A DNA stretch of 64,000 nt from Phormidesmis sp963710175 (GTDB lineage Bacteria; Cyanobacteriota; Cyanobacteriia; Phormidesmidales; Phormidesmidaceae), in the NCBI GenBank assembly GCA_963710175.1, contig CAVPZC010000001.1, positions 310,001 through 374,000 of the forward strand, written 5' to 3'. Both the position numbers and the translations under genes were made by a program. Positions 1 to 8,908 of this stretch are shown piece by piece (position 1 is the first letter of the stretch; every line of letters starts with the position of its first letter). The notes below the pieces were generated by a model. The model saw only the letters and a program-made list of their open reading frames with translations. It searched no databases and was not told the origin of the DNA.

Positions 1-711
1 GCCTTTGGGGACAGGAATGCCCGCGCCTGCCAATATTTGCTTGGTGCTCTCTTTATCGCAGGCCAGCTCAACGCCCAAAATATTGCTGTAGGCCGTGAGC
101 GACGCCTGAGCCCGCTTTTGATGCAGGCCATAGCCAAACTGCAACAGATTGCGTACATCTAGCTCAAACCAGGGGATATTTCGCGCTTCGGCCTCGCGCA
201 CCAGCGCTTCTGTAGTGGGTCCCAAAGCGGCGGCTACTCGCAGCTCTCTGAGGTCTTCTAAGTCTTTTTGGAGTTCGCTGTTGGCATAGCTGCCGGTTTC
301 GATAATGCTTTCACACAGGCGCAACGCGGCCCGAGCCGCGTAGCGTCCGGCTTCCTCATTTTCGTATTGGAAGACGACCTGATAGGTGCCGGGAGTGGCT
401 GTTTCTCGGGTGCGGCCAAAGCCAACGTCCATGCCCGCCAGGGTTTGCAGCTCTAGGGCTATGTGCTCAATGATGTGCCCCATCATAGTGCCCTCCTGCA
501 ACCGGCTCAAAAAGCCGCCCCGGTATCCCGGTGAGCAAAAGTGCTCAATCAAGCTGGGCATCGCCGTTACCAGGCCGTCGTAAAATCCTGGAATTGTATC
601 CGAAGGCCGCTCAGCTAGATCCTCTAGATCCAGTCGGACGACAATTAGCTTGCTATAGCGAATACTCCAGTAGTTAGGGCCACGGAGCGTTTGGGTTTTG
701 AGGATTTTCAT
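1..711 (-). CDS. cphA: Cyanophycin synthetase, N-terminal part (cut by left edge)
   Basis: CphA polymerises aspartate and arginine into cyanophycin, the cytoplasmic nitrogen reserve, using two ATP-dependent ligase centres. Only the first 237 residues are in the window; the frame stays open to base 1. The ATG at 709-711 opens MKILKTQTLRGPNYWSI, the usual CphA beginning, and the last visible residues (DKESTKQILAGAGIPVPKG) are where the ATP-grasp module begins in this family. It lies 152 bp downstream of cphB on the same strand, so synthesis and breakdown genes are probably cotranscribed. Identification rests on recognising these motifs by eye. Confidence 0.93.
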   Translation of the reverse strand, partial: MKILKTQTLRGPNYWSIRYSKLIVVRLDLEDLAERPSDTIPGFYDGLVTAMPSLIEHFCSPGYRGGFLSRLQEGTMMGHIIEHIALELQTLAGMDVGFGRTRETATPGTYQVVFQYENEEAGRYAARAALRLCESIIETGSYANSELQKDLEDLRELRVAAALGPTTEALVREAEARNIPWFELDVRNLLQFGYGLHQKRAQASLTAYSNILGVELACDKESTKQILAGAGIPVPKG

Positions 712-863
712 AAGTTTAGGAGGCCGTTAGCCTGTTGCCAATAACCTAGATACAACCTTTGACTGGATAGAATGACTGAATAAAACGGTTTGAGGGAACT
801 GCTTTGCTAGCGGAGCGACCGGCAACGTCCACTGGAATATCCACTGACGCTAGAGGGTGGGTG

Positions 864-1703
864 CTAGAGGATGGCTCGGTTTTTGTAGTCGTAGCGATCG
901 CCCCGGCTCAGGACATGAACTCTCAAGTTGTGAAGACTCAGGGGATCGGCTTCGCTGGTCTGGGCGTAGTTAGTGCGAACCAAGCTGCCGGGATCGACAA
1001 TGGTAACGGTGCCTTTGCCTAACACTTGAAAGGTGCCGTCGCCGACTATCGCAATGCAAGTGTCTTCATCAATGCCGATGCCGAGCTTGTCTGTGTGAGC
1101 GGCGATCGCACTCAGCAGCCGGGCCATGCGATTGCGGTTGTGAAAATGCTGATCGATCAGCATTTCGGGCACAATGCCTAAGCCATCGGTCAAATCGACC
1201 AAAGCCTGGTTGGGCGATTCGCCGCTGCTGCCGCCAGCGATCATTTTTTCGCCCATAATGGCAGCGCCAGCACTGGTACCGGCTAGCGCCAAATCACCGC
1301 CTCTAACTTTCTGCTTGATGATCTCCATCAGGCGAGTGCCACCGATCAAATCGCGTAGCCGCAGCTGATCGCCCCCCGTTACAAACACGCCTGTACAAGC
1401 GCCCAAAATATCCAACCACCGGGCTTCATCGCACTCGTCGCGCTGGCGAATGTCCAATACCTGAACCCGCTGAGCGCCCATCCGCTGAAAAATCTGATAA
1501 TAGCGATCACCGACAATACTCGGCTCCCTAGAGGCGCAAGGAATAATGCCAATAGCAGCACCCTCCCCACCGGCGCTCTCAAAAAAAGCCCTCAAGATAT
1601 CGCACTCATCTGTCTTATCTTCTGCCCCACCAATGACCATCACCGGATAGCGGGTAGAAGTTACCATAGACTTTTGAGCCAAGCGAGATCTTAGTTCCAG
1701 CAT
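864..1703 (-). CDS. cphB: Cyanophycinase
   Basis: CphB is a cytoplasmic serine-type exopeptidase (MEROPS S51) that cuts cyanophycin into beta-Asp-Arg dipeptides. The protein shows VMVIGGAEDK near the N-terminus, FVTGGDQLRL, the nucleophile motif GTSAGAAIMG, DQHFHNRNRM and GIDEDTC, all typical of the family. The frame extends up to a TTG at 1751 and an ATG at 1733, but the ATG at 1703 (MLELRSRL) matches the usual family length of about 275-280 residues and is preceded by GGGATGG. It is upstream of cphA on the same strand. Confidence 0.95.
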   Translation of the reverse strand: MLELRSRLAQKSMVTSTRYPVMVIGGAEDKTDECDILRAFFESAGGEGAAIGIIPCASREPSIVGDRYYQIFQRMGAQRVQVLDIRQRDECDEARWLDILGACTGVFVTGGDQLRLRDLIGGTRLMEIIKQKVRGGDLALAGTSAGAAIMGEKMIAGGSSGESPNQALVDLTDGLGIVPEMLIDQHFHNRNRMARLLSAIAAHTDKLGIGIDEDTCIAIVGDGTFQVLGKGTVTIVDPGSLVRTNYAQTSEADPLSLHNLRVHVLSRGDRYDYKNRAIL

Positions 1704-2158
1704 AGAACCATCCCAGGGATTTATTAAGGACATTGGGGAGAAGTAGAACAAACACTACCTGGTTATTGCCAGTCAACGATCTAAATTCGACTCAGTCTGA
1801 AATACGCTGCTTACCAACCCACAGCCTAACAATAGCTCTGCGCATGGTTTTGTATTGAATTTGACCAGTTTTCATTTGTCAAAGAGCGCGCACCCGCTCT
1901 TGACCCTCTGCGCTAGAGCTTTGGCAGTCTGAATCTAATCTATAAACTGCCTTTCATTGACAGGTCGAGCCTTGACAAGTCGGAGCATTGACCGGTACCA
2001 GATTCAGCAGTATATACTACGGCGTGCGCCCGATATTCATCTGCCGACAGCCAGGGGCTTTGGCCCTTAAGGGGGTGATCGCCTAGGCGGCTCTGTCGCT
2101 ACAGGGGCTCTACAATAGAAACGACCCCACTACAGCCCATCTCACAGCACAGATCGCT
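1704..2158. other. Intergenic region between cphB and the DUF4404 gene
   Basis: No convincing coding frame is seen in these 455 bases. The stretch separates divergent genes. It contains three phased TTGAC boxes (1957-1993) and a sigma70-like promoter at 1988-2016, listed separately. Nothing else recognisable was seen. Confidence 0.5.
1988..2016 (+). promoter_or_regulatory. Putative sigma70-type promoter upstream of the DUF4404 gene
   Basis: TTGACC (1988-1993), a 17-nt spacer and TATATA (2011-2016) fit a -35/-10 pair. It would start transcription near 2022, about 135 nt before the ATG at 2159. Two further TTGACA boxes lie just upstream at 1957 and 1972, giving three imperfect copies at 15-16 bp spacing. 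This is pattern matching only. Confidence 0.4.
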
Positions 2159-2425
2159 ATGAATAACCAAGAAATCAGCCAGTCTATAGAAGCGCTCCAC
2201 ATCGAAATCGACCGGCTCAACACGCCTGATACAACGGTGAAAGACAGACTGCTCTCACTTATAGCCGACCTGGAAGATCAGCTGCAAAATCCCGACAGCT
2301 CAGAAAGCCGAGAGACAACGGCGCAAAGCCTACCGGCGCTCATTGAACAGTTTGAAAGCGATCATCCCAAAGTCACTGACACGCTGAGCCGTCTGCTGAC
2401 AACGCTGAGCGGCATGGGCATCTAG
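2159..2425 (+). CDS. DUF4404 family protein
   Basis: Small acidic protein of 88 residues, function unknown. It appears largely helical: an N-terminal part resembling a coiled coil (EALHIEIDRL, LLSLIADLEDQL), a Ser/Thr-rich linker, and a C-terminal helix with FESDHPKVTDTLSRLL and a terminal GMGI. That order matches small DUF4404 proteins as I remember them. There are no membrane segments or cysteines. It stands alone, divergent from cphB, and the ATG at 2159 is the first start in frame. Confidence 0.7.
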   Translation: MNNQEISQSIEALHIEIDRLNTPDTTVKDRLLSLIADLEDQLQNPDSSESRETTAQSLPALIEQFESDHPKVTDTLSRLLTTLSGMGI

Positions 2426-2494
2426 AGCAAGAGCGCCTACTGCGATCTATTTAGCTCGCTGCTCAACTGGCCCATCGCTCAGCTGGCCTACTGC

Positions 2495-3022
2495 TCAACC
2501 GTGACACTGCTTAAACTTTTTACCGCTGCCACACCAGCAGGGCCCGCTACGCTTAGGCTGATAGGGCATCAAAATATCGCCGCCGATATAGAACCACTGG
2601 CGATCTGTTTGCACAAACTGAGATTTCTCGTGTAGCTGCGACAGACTTTCAAGCGGAGCGACACTCGCTAGCCAGAGCGCAGACCGGTAAGCTGCAACAA
2701 ATTCCACAGTTCCGGTTTGATCTTTTGCCCGTCCCTTGTGAGTACTGACAATCAGCAGGTTGACCCAGTGAGTGTTTTTGATGCTTTTAATTAAGTCGGC
2801 TCGGTCATCAGATCTGCGGCTAGTGGGATGGTGAGTGGCGATCAGGTAGTCAATATTGCCCTGGGCGAAGGCACTGTAGCGCGATCGCATCAAAGCCTCA
2901 GCCGTCGGAGCCGTAGCTTCGCCCGTTAAATAAGGGCCACAGCAGTTGGCATACCGCCGCTGGCTACCGCACACACACTGCTGGCTCGTAGCTCTATCCA
3001 TTCCTTTGGCCCATTCCTTCAC
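2495..3022 (-). CDS. YchJ family SEC-C motif protein
   Basis: Protein of 175 residues with Cys-rich motifs at both ends: CVCGSQRRYANCCGPYL near residue 17 and a C-terminal SEC-C motif, CWCGSGKKFKQCHG, probably binding zinc. Between them, EALMRSRYSAFAQGNIDYLIATHH is the signature of the UPF0225/YchJ family, which has an NTF2-like core; biochemical function is not established. The GTG at 3022 is preceded by AAAGGG inside the end of the DoxX gene. An in-frame ATG at 3001 is the alternative. It follows the DoxX gene by 5 bp, so the two are very likely one operon. Confidence 0.85.
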   Translation of the reverse strand: MKEWAKGMDRATSQQCVCGSQRRYANCCGPYLTGEATAPTAEALMRSRYSAFAQGNIDYLIATHHPTSRRSDDRADLIKSIKNTHWVNLLIVSTHKGRAKDQTGTVEFVAAYRSALWLASVAPLESLSQLHEKSQFVQTDRQWFYIGGDILMPYQPKRSGPCWCGSGKKFKQCHG

Positions 3023-3027
3023 CGACC

Positions 3028-3396
3028 TTACCCTTTGCTAGCGTCTATGCTAATCAGACCAGGGCCGTAGGCAATCACCATCATCAGCCCGCCAATCAAC
3101 GCCAAATTTCTCAAGAAACCTGTCAAGTCTGTTGCAATCGGGTGAAAAGCCAAAGTTGCTGGTACCAGAAAGAGAATAATGAGAGAAGCGCCAATTTTGG
3201 CCTTGTAGCCTAAAATTAGCGATACTGCTCCCAGCAAAAGGAATGCGATGGTACCGGCTGCTAACACCTGCGGCAGCGGCAGACCTTTGCTGGCAATTGT
3301 CGGGACAAACTCTGAAAACCCTGTCAGCTGTCCTATTCCCGAGTTCAGGAAAATCAGCGCCAGAAAAATGCGTGCGGCCAAAGGTACGTAAGTCAT
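3028..3396 (-). CDS. DoxX family membrane protein
   Basis: Protein of 122 residues with four predicted membrane segments. RIFLALIFLNSGIGQLTGF at the N-terminus, the IASKGLPLP stretch and ATLAFHPI are characteristic of DoxX-like proteins, small inner-membrane proteins whose partners usually relate to redox or sulfur metabolism. The ATG at 3396 is preferred over an upstream in-frame TTG at 3399. It is the first gene of a likely two-gene operon with the YchJ-family gene. No specific role can be inferred. Confidence 0.85.
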   Translation of the reverse strand: MTYVPLAARIFLALIFLNSGIGQLTGFSEFVPTIASKGLPLPQVLAAGTIAFLLLGAVSLILGYKAKIGASLIILFLVPATLAFHPIATDLTGFLRNLALIGGLMMVIAYGPGLISIDASKG

Positions 3397-3573
3397 CAAT
3401 ATTATTGGTTTGTAAATGCCTGAGAACTTCTCCAGGTTAACCGGTTATCCGTTGAATAATATTAACGACTCCTGAAAACTTGCGGGCGTGATATTGCTCT
3501 CTAGCAGCAAGGCGACTCATTCACTGAACAAGTCGCCCGAGCTATGACGCTCAAAAACATAGCTGCTTATTTA

Positions 3574-3599
3574 TATGCTGAACACGTATGCTGAACACG
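3574..3599. repeat. Two tandem copies of a 13-bp unit
   Basis: The 13-mer TATGCTGAACACG occurs twice back to back (3574-3586 and 3587-3599). It lies in the 321-bp gap between the manganese catalase gene end and the DoxX start. Confidence 0.8.
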
Positions 3600-3717
3600 T
3601 ACGTGCCAAGTCTCTATCGAACAAAGGCAGTATCTAACAGCGGATTCCTGATATCTACTGACGACTTTTAACAACTTGTACCGCTGAACTCGTAGGCTCT
3701 TCGGGTGCGTTGTTCAC

Positions 3718-4437
3718 TTACTTATGGACTTTGTTAACCTCTTGCATCGGGTCAGCAATATATCGGAAATTCTCATCAGAATTCCAAGGGCCTCGATGGT
3801 CACTGCCCTCACTGCCCTCAGTGGAGAGATTGTAGTAAATATCTACCGTATCGTCGGGCTGCACATTACCAAAGAACGGCTCGGTAAGCTTACCCATCGA
3901 CTCCAGCGCATTCATGAACATTTGAGTGTGAGAAATCTCACGGGTTAGCAAATGCACTAAAGTCTCTTTCGTTCCGGCATCGGGCGCAATCTTGATCAGC
4001 GATTCGTAAGTTTGCCGGGCACCTGCTTCAGCTCCGATGTTAGCTCGTAAGTCACGGACGACATCTCCACCCTCATTTAGGTAAGCAGCTGTCCAAGCAG
4101 AGCCTTGAGAGTCTAAGAAGTGAGGGCCAATGCCGCGTACAGCAAATAAGCTGCTATTGAAGGCAGCTTCTTGACCGGCCTGCTTTGCATTTTTAGTATG
4201 AACTTCAATCAGCTTGCCAACCATCTCTAAGTGGCTAAACTCCTCAATAGCGATGTCTTGCAGCATGTCTTTAATGCCTTTGTTCTCGACATGAAAAGAC
4301 TGAACCCAATACTGCAAGGCGGCGGTAAGTTCACCGGTAGCACCGCCAAACTGCTCTAGTAAAAGCTGCGCAAATTGAGGATTGGGCTCGTCTACCTTGA
4401 CCTCTTTTGCAATTAGCTCTTTTTTGTGAAAAAACAT
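3718..4437 (-). CDS. Manganese catalase
   Basis: A cytoplasmic dimanganese enzyme that converts hydrogen peroxide to water and oxygen. The protein (239 residues) has the ferritin-like four-helix pattern with metal-binding Glu/His: FGGATGELTAALQYW, IAIEEFSHLEMVGKLI, GAEAGARQTYESLIK and LLTREISHTQMFMNAL. The C-terminal tail with the IYYNLSTEG segment is usual for the family. Neighbours are a DoxX-family gene downstream (same strand) and a divergent helicase. No obvious PerR or other operator was recognised in the long upstream gap. Confidence 0.93.
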   Translation of the reverse strand: MFFHKKELIAKEVKVDEPNPQFAQLLLEQFGGATGELTAALQYWVQSFHVENKGIKDMLQDIAIEEFSHLEMVGKLIEVHTKNAKQAGQEAAFNSSLFAVRGIGPHFLDSQGSAWTAAYLNEGGDVVRDLRANIGAEAGARQTYESLIKIAPDAGTKETLVHLLTREISHTQMFMNALESMGKLTEPFFGNVQPDDTVDIYYNLSTEGSEGSDHRGPWNSDENFRYIADPMQEVNKVHK

Positions 4438-5077
4438 AGTCGAAAATCTCCTGTGGATCGCCAGCGAAATCAGATCTGTTAGCGTTCGATCTAAAGATTG
4501 AGCTTGCTGTGATTGATCCGGTGTAAGTAGCTTTCCAAGCGTAGGAGAGCCGCCTAAACGCTCCCTCTACCTAAGGAGGCACCTATCGTAAGTTATCTCT
4601 CAGGTGGTAGCTAATAGAATATCAAGATAGAGCCAGAAAGAATGATTGACTTGGTTATCACCCTCTCGCGAGAGAGGAATCGCAAGAGGACACAGGCAAG
4701 TGAGTAGATTGGTGTTCAAAGCGATCGCTTTTTAATCGAGCGAGTAGTTCGATTAAAAAGTAGAGCCGCATCCTTACCTAATGTAAAAAATGAGGGTTTA
4801 ACCTTGTCCCGTCTTCTCTAGCACCGTTATGGCTACTGTTGAGATCGTCTATTTTCCAAACTTGGTCATACTCAGCAGATAGCTGAGCCTTCGCTGGTGC
4901 GCAATTTTAGCTAGTCGGCGGGAAGCCTCGCGCTCTACCGATAGGTGTTCGCGCAGCGCTTCCGTAGGAAGAACGTCGGGCTGAGAGCCAGGGAAGCCCG
5001 CGTTGTACCGCCAGGCGGTCAACGTCGGGAGTAGTCACAACGCAGCTACAATAGGCCATAGATTAGCCGCTCCACCC
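4438..5077. other. 640-bp divergent intergenic region
   Basis: This gap lies between the manganese catalase and the helicase, which diverge. It holds a HIP1 octamer (4721-4728), a perfect 11-bp inverted repeat (4728-4760) and, at about 4890-5040, GC-rich stretches with recurring CGTCGGG and TCCGTAGGAAG-like words that resemble dispersed cyanobacterial repeats. No gene is supported here. A weak TTG-started extension of the helicase at 5003 runs through these repeats and is not accepted. Confidence 0.5.
4728..4760. repeat. Perfect 11-bp inverted repeat (hairpin)
   Basis: CTTTTTAATCG (4728-4738) is the exact reverse complement of CGATTAAAAAG (4750-4760), with an 11-nt loop. It abuts a HIP1 octamer. 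It lies upstream of both divergent genes, so it is not an ordinary terminator for either; it could be a regulator site or end an unseen short transcript. Confidence 0.7.
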
Positions 5078-6415
5078 ATGCCTCAGACCTCGCCGACAAC
5101 TGATGCCGATTCTGTAGCGGGCATTCCTCAGGTATTGCCCGGGATTAATCTCAGTCAGCAGCAGTGGGACGCACTGCAAGCTTTAGAAGACTTCGTGCGC
5201 AGCGACGAGAAGATCTATTTGCTCACAGGCTACGCGGGCACCGGCAAAACCACGCTGCTACAGGCGCTGATTGCCCGGCTTCAGCAGCAGCGCGACGGTA
5301 GGCCCGTTGCCCTGACTGCACTTAGCAACAAAGCGACCAAGGTATTGCAGGCGATGGCCTATCGCTGGGGCTGTGAGGTCGACTGCATGACCTGCTGTAA
5401 GCTCTTGGGGCTGCGGCCTGTGATTGATAAAGAGACTGGTGGCCAAAAGTTTGAACCGGATAGAGATCGGAAAAATTTGACCACTGAGTACGATCTGGTC
5501 GTCGTGGACGAATGCTCTATGATCAACCAGGAAATGTGGGATTTGCTGATCAGTTCGGTCTCCCAACTGACGCAGGGCACCAAGCTTTTGTTCGTTGGCG
5601 ATTCGGCCCAACTGCCGCCGGTCGGCGAGGAAAAAGCGCCCTGTTTTGAAAAGATTATCCACCGCAGCGACCTGACTGAAGTGATTCGCTATGGCGGCGT
5701 GATCGGTCTGCTCGCTGAAGAGGTGCGAACGCATTTGGGCAGGCCGACGATGCCCAGGCCAGAGAGCGATCGCAACGCCACCAACACTGAAGGCATTTTC
5801 ACCCTCCCCCTGCTGCACTGGGAAAAGCTTATGCTGCGGGCCTTCACCAGCCCTGCCTACGAGAAAGATCCCGATCAGGTGCGCGTCTTGGCCTACACAA
5901 ATAAACGAGTTAACTATCTCAACAACAAAATTCGCGCGGCCATCTACGGCGACAAAGCCGCCCGATTTGTCGCCGGTGAAAGACTCGTTGCTAACAATGT
6001 CTGCCTCGGCAGAGACGGCATTTTGCTGCAAACTTCCGAAGAGTGTACTGTTTTAGAAGCCTACTTGACTCGCTTTGAAGGCTGGCTCGTATGGGAGCTA
6101 GAGATAGAGACAGAAGAACATCAGGAACGAAAACTCAGAGTCCTCCACGAAGATGAACAACAGCGTCTTAAAGGTCTCCTCTCAGACTACGCAGAGAAAA
6201 AACAGTGGATGTCTTTTTGGGATTACAAGCAGCTCTTTCACGAAGTCAGCTACGCCTACAGCCTGACCGTGCACAAAAGCCAGGGATCTACCTTTCAAGA
6301 TGTTTTTGTAGATGTGCCCAACCTGATGCTGAACCGCAAAGTTACCGAGCGTAATCAGCTTTACTATGTTGCCTTTACACGAGCTGCAAAGCGATTGTTT
6401 CTAACGCTCTATTAA
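5078..6415 (+). CDS. RecD-like / UvrD-C-type ATP-dependent helicase
   Basis: Superfamily 1 helicase of 445 residues. Walker A (GYAGTGKTTLL, residues 51-61), Walker B VVVDECSMI, FVGDSAQLPPVGE (motif III-like), and near the C-terminus YSLTVHKSQGSTF and YVAFTRAAKRL (motifs V and VI) are all visible, as in RecD2/Pif1-like enzymes. It is shorter than RecD2 and lacks a large N-terminal helical region. The ATG at 5078 begins MPQTSPTT; the in-frame TTG at 5003 lies in repeat-like DNA and is rejected. Likely role: DNA unwinding in repair, inferred from family only. Confidence 0.88.
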   Translation: MPQTSPTTDADSVAGIPQVLPGINLSQQQWDALQALEDFVRSDEKIYLLTGYAGTGKTTLLQALIARLQQQRDGRPVALTALSNKATKVLQAMAYRWGCEVDCMTCCKLLGLRPVIDKETGGQKFEPDRDRKNLTTEYDLVVVDECSMINQEMWDLLISSVSQLTQGTKLLFVGDSAQLPPVGEEKAPCFEKIIHRSDLTEVIRYGGVIGLLAEEVRTHLGRPTMPRPESDRNATNTEGIFTLPLLHWEKLMLRAFTSPAYEKDPDQVRVLAYTNKRVNYLNNKIRAAIYGDKAARFVAGERLVANNVCLGRDGILLQTSEECTVLEAYLTRFEGWLVWELEIETEEHQERKLRVLHEDEQQRLKGLLSDYAEKKQWMSFWDYKQLFHEVSYAYSLTVHKSQGSTFQDVFVDVPNLMLNRKVTERNQLYYVAFTRAAKRLFLTLY

Positions 6416-6680
6416 CGGCTCTGGCTGCCGATAAAGGCAATTGTCTGCGGTTGAGCGTTTGTAGCTAAGAATCTGTAGTTGAAAATGGGCGCACTCACGG
6501 CTCACTACGCTTTTTTTGACGCACCGCGCAAAGTACTACTGTGCAAAGAACTTCAAACTGTGCTGAAGCTGTGTAAAACCCCATACAGATTCTGCCGGTG
6601 AGTGGCCTACTATAGGAGCACTTCAACTATGCCGCTAGCGGCTTTATCGGGAGGGAGCAGTACTTGTGTTAGTCATTCTT

Positions 6681-6869
6681 ATGGAAAATCAGCTCTTACC
6701 TCCTGCCGCTGTCTGTCAGGGTTGTCCGATGGCGAACCAAAGCGGCCTGCCTCGCTGGCAGCAGGGCCGTTTACGCTGCGGCCGCCCGATTGACCAGCCG
6801 CTGCACCAGGGCCCCGCCCAATACGAATGTACGATGGGCTTTCGGATCGCAGAGCTGTCAGATCGATAG
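6681..6869 (+). CDS. Small Cys-containing conserved protein (zinc-ribbon-like)
   Basis: Protein of 62 residues starting at the ATG at 6681 (MENQLLPPAAVCQG). It has four cysteines in the order CQGC-(~20)-RLRCG-(~16)-YECTMG, so it may bind one zinc or a cluster. I recall similar small proteins of this pattern in other cyanobacteria, but no function is known. A GTG 15 bp upstream is an alternative start. The opposite strand also has an open frame (6679-6906); the Cys spacing favours the plus-strand reading. Confidence 0.6.
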   Translation: MENQLLPPAAVCQGCPMANQSGLPRWQQGRLRCGRPIDQPLHQGPAQYECTMGFRIAELSDR

Positions 6870-6988
6870 GCAAACAGCTGAAAAGTGCTGATAGATTGGC
6901 AAGCACTGACAGATGGGGCAGATACGCTATGCTAGGGGGAAGGCTATCTGTGCCTGAATTGTTTATCCCTGAACTGTAGGAGTCCGCT

Positions 6989-7474
6989 ATGAATGGATCT
7001 GCAACCGCCCTAGATAGAGCTTTTGCAGCCTTATCTTATGTGATGCCGCTAGCTTCTGCGCTCGCGGCGGGCAGCTACTTTTTTACTTTTTTGCAGGCAC
7101 AAGCACCTGCTGTGTTGCAAATCATTTCGCTGATACTCGCTCCTTTGCAGCCTCTGATTGCGCTTGAAAACAGCATTTTTGGACTGGTAATTTTCATTCT
7201 GCTGTTTGTCTTCGTGATTAGAAACACAAATATCAGCCGCTTCATCCGCTTCAATGTGCTTCAGGCGATTTTGGTCAGCTTTATGATTTCCATCGTCAGC
7301 TTGATTTTGGATGTACTAGAGCTGACTCGGGGGCTAGTGGGCGAAACCCTGCTGAACGTTCTGTTTTTGGGCGGTATGGCGATTGTCATTTACTCTGTCG
7401 CTCAGTCAGTTTTGGGCCGCTACGCTGAGATTCCGACGATCTCAGATGCAGTCAACATGCAGATGCCTTACTGA
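6989..7474 (+). CDS. Tic20 family protein
   Basis: Membrane protein of 161 residues with four hydrophobic segments (about 15-40, 50-70, 82-115 and 125-145). The N-terminal RAFAALSYVMPLASALAAG and the FIRFNVLQAILVSFM segment are typical of the cyanobacterial and chloroplast Tic20/Ycf60 family. In plastids Tic20 forms part of the inner-envelope protein import channel; the cyanobacterial role is not settled. TAGGAG lies 7 nt before the ATG, supporting this start. It stands alone, convergent with the FAH-family gene. Confidence 0.9.
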   Translation: MNGSATALDRAFAALSYVMPLASALAAGSYFFTFLQAQAPAVLQIISLILAPLQPLIALENSIFGLVIFILLFVFVIRNTNISRFIRFNVLQAILVSFMISIVSLILDVLELTRGLVGETLLNVLFLGGMAIVIYSVAQSVLGRYAEIPTISDAVNMQMPY

Positions 7475-7496
7475 TGCGCGATTAGCAGCGCACTCG

Positions 7497-8318
7497 CTAT
7501 AGTTCTGACTGAAGCGCTAGCTCTCTTGAGGCTGGCGCTTTTGTGATTTTGGCATGCACTGTGTTTTCCAGTCCGCCGATGCCTTCGATTTCGATGCGGA
7601 TGCGATCGCCCACTCCCACCGGCCCGACCCCTTCAGGCGTGCCAGTGAGCACTACATCTCCTGGCAGCAGCGTAATCGCCTGGCTGATATAGGCCACCAA
7701 GTAATCTGGCGAAAAGATCATGTCGGCAATAGAGCCCGACTGAGCTGGTTGCGTTTCACTGTTAATAAACGTTTTCAGGTGGGCCCCCGCTGGAATTTCT
7801 CTGACAATCCAGGGGCCTAACGGACAAAATGAGTCAAACCCCTTGGCCCGCGTCCACTGGCCATCTTGCCGCTGCAAGTCGCGAGCGGTAACGTCGTTGG
7901 CGATGGTGTAGCCCCAAATTTTGCTGCGGGCTTCAGCGGGTTCGCAGTTGGTGCAGCGATCGCCAATTACAATCGCTAGCTCGCCCTCATAGTCGACCCG
8001 CTGAGACTGAGGCGGATAAAAAATAGGCATGTCAGCAGCGGTGACTGCCGTAGGCGGCTTCATAAACAGCAGCGGACTTTCAGGTAAGTCATTGCCCAGC
8101 TCGGCAGCGTGTTTGGCATAGTTACGGCCTACGGCAATCACCTTAGAAGGGGCACAGGGAGCAAGCAGCTTGTATTCTCCTGTCGCAAGTTGAGTAGACG
8201 TTGCCTGGCCGTTGCGCCACGGCGGCGCATCTAGCACCTGAACCCGGCGGTCCGCCTGGAGTAACCCATAGTGAAGCTGCCCTGATGCTGATCGAACTCG
8301 GACATAGCGCTGCGTCAT
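7497..8318 (-). CDS. Fumarylacetoacetate hydrolase (FAH) family protein
   Basis: Protein of 273 residues. The C-terminal two thirds carry the FAH fold: VIAVGRNYAKHAAELG, SPLLFMKPPTAV, VDYEGELAIVIG (metal ligands), GYTIANDVTARDLQ, KGFDSFCPLGPW and VVLTGTPEGVGPV. Members are Mg-dependent C-C hydrolases, decarboxylases or isomerases such as acylpyruvases; the substrate cannot be read from sequence. The ATG at 8318 (MTQRYVRVRS) is preferred to a start 45 bp upstream that adds an unrelated basic stretch. It lies back to back with rpsF, leaving about 190 bp for both promoters. Confidence 0.9.
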   Translation of the reverse strand: MTQRYVRVRSASGQLHYGLLQADRRVQVLDAPPWRNGQATSTQLATGEYKLLAPCAPSKVIAVGRNYAKHAAELGNDLPESPLLFMKPPTAVTAADMPIFYPPQSQRVDYEGELAIVIGDRCTNCEPAEARSKIWGYTIANDVTARDLQRQDGQWTRAKGFDSFCPLGPWIVREIPAGAHLKTFINSETQPAQSGSIADMIFSPDYLVAYISQAITLLPGDVVLTGTPEGVGPVGVGDRIRIEIEGIGGLENTVHAKITKAPASRELALQSEL

Positions 8319-8506
8319 AGGTTTGGGGTGATCTTTTCGGTGGACATATCTCGGCCCGCACAAGCAGGCTCAGTTCTTGGTATGATTGTAAGCCCTTGCT
8401 TTTATCCGCGCTACGCTAAGCCCGAATAACGCGCCAAACAGCGCTTAATCGGGTAAAACCAGCCCGCGACAAAGGCCACTACGACCACAAGGATCTCACG
8501 AGAGCT

Positions 8507-8854
8507 ATGGATACACTTTACGAAACTATGTACATTTTGCGGCCTGATCTAGGTGACGAAGCCGCCGATCAAGCTATCAGTCGCTACCAAGACCTCCTCA
8601 AAGAACAGGGCGCTGAGATGCTAGAAACTCAGCACCGGGGCAAACGTCGCCTTGCTTACGAAATCAACCGCTACCGAGAAGGCATCTATATTCAGATGAA
8701 TTACCAGGCCCCTGGAACGGCCATTGCCCCTATGGAGCGAGCCATGCGCCTGAGCGAAGACGTGATTCGCTACCTCACTATTCTCTTTGAAGAGCCTGCT
8801 GAAGACAGTGGCGAATCTGAAGAAACCGCCTCGGCTGCTCCCCTGGGTTCGTAG
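8507..8854 (+). CDS. rpsF: 30S ribosomal protein S6
   Basis: S6 binds 16S rRNA in the platform of the small subunit with S18. The protein (115 residues) shows YETMYILRPDLGDE, GKRRLAYEINRYREGIYIQM and VIRYLTILFEE. The acidic Ser/Glu-rich C-terminal tail is common in cyanobacteria. It appears monocistronic, without the rpsR/ssb partners seen in many bacteria, and ends in a strong terminator at 8909-8941. Confidence 0.97.
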   Translation: MDTLYETMYILRPDLGDEAADQAISRYQDLLKEQGAEMLETQHRGKRRLAYEINRYREGIYIQMNYQAPGTAIAPMERAMRLSEDVIRYLTILFEEPAEDSGESEETASAAPLGS

Positions 8855-8908
8855 GCTCCAGCCTAAAGATGTAAGGCCGCAAAATATATGAGATGCGGGC
8901 CGCACACA

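Noticed and set aside
4728..4760. Terminator for manganese catalase or helicase
   Set aside because: It lies upstream of both divergent genes, so it cannot end either transcript. Kept as an inverted repeat only.
5003..5077. Upstream TTG extension of the helicase
   Set aside because: It lies in repeat-like DNA, adds residues without family resemblance, and a good ATG exists at 5078.
5258..6031. Long minus-strand open frame (257 codons) opposite the helicase gene
   Set aside because: The helicase on the plus strand has clear Walker A/B and helicase motifs. The minus frame encodes nothing recognisable and exists because of codon bias.
6679..6906. Minus-strand 75-codon frame opposite the small Cys protein
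   Set aside because: The plus-strand frame has an ordered Cys pattern resembling known small cyanobacterial proteins. The minus frame is a shadow.
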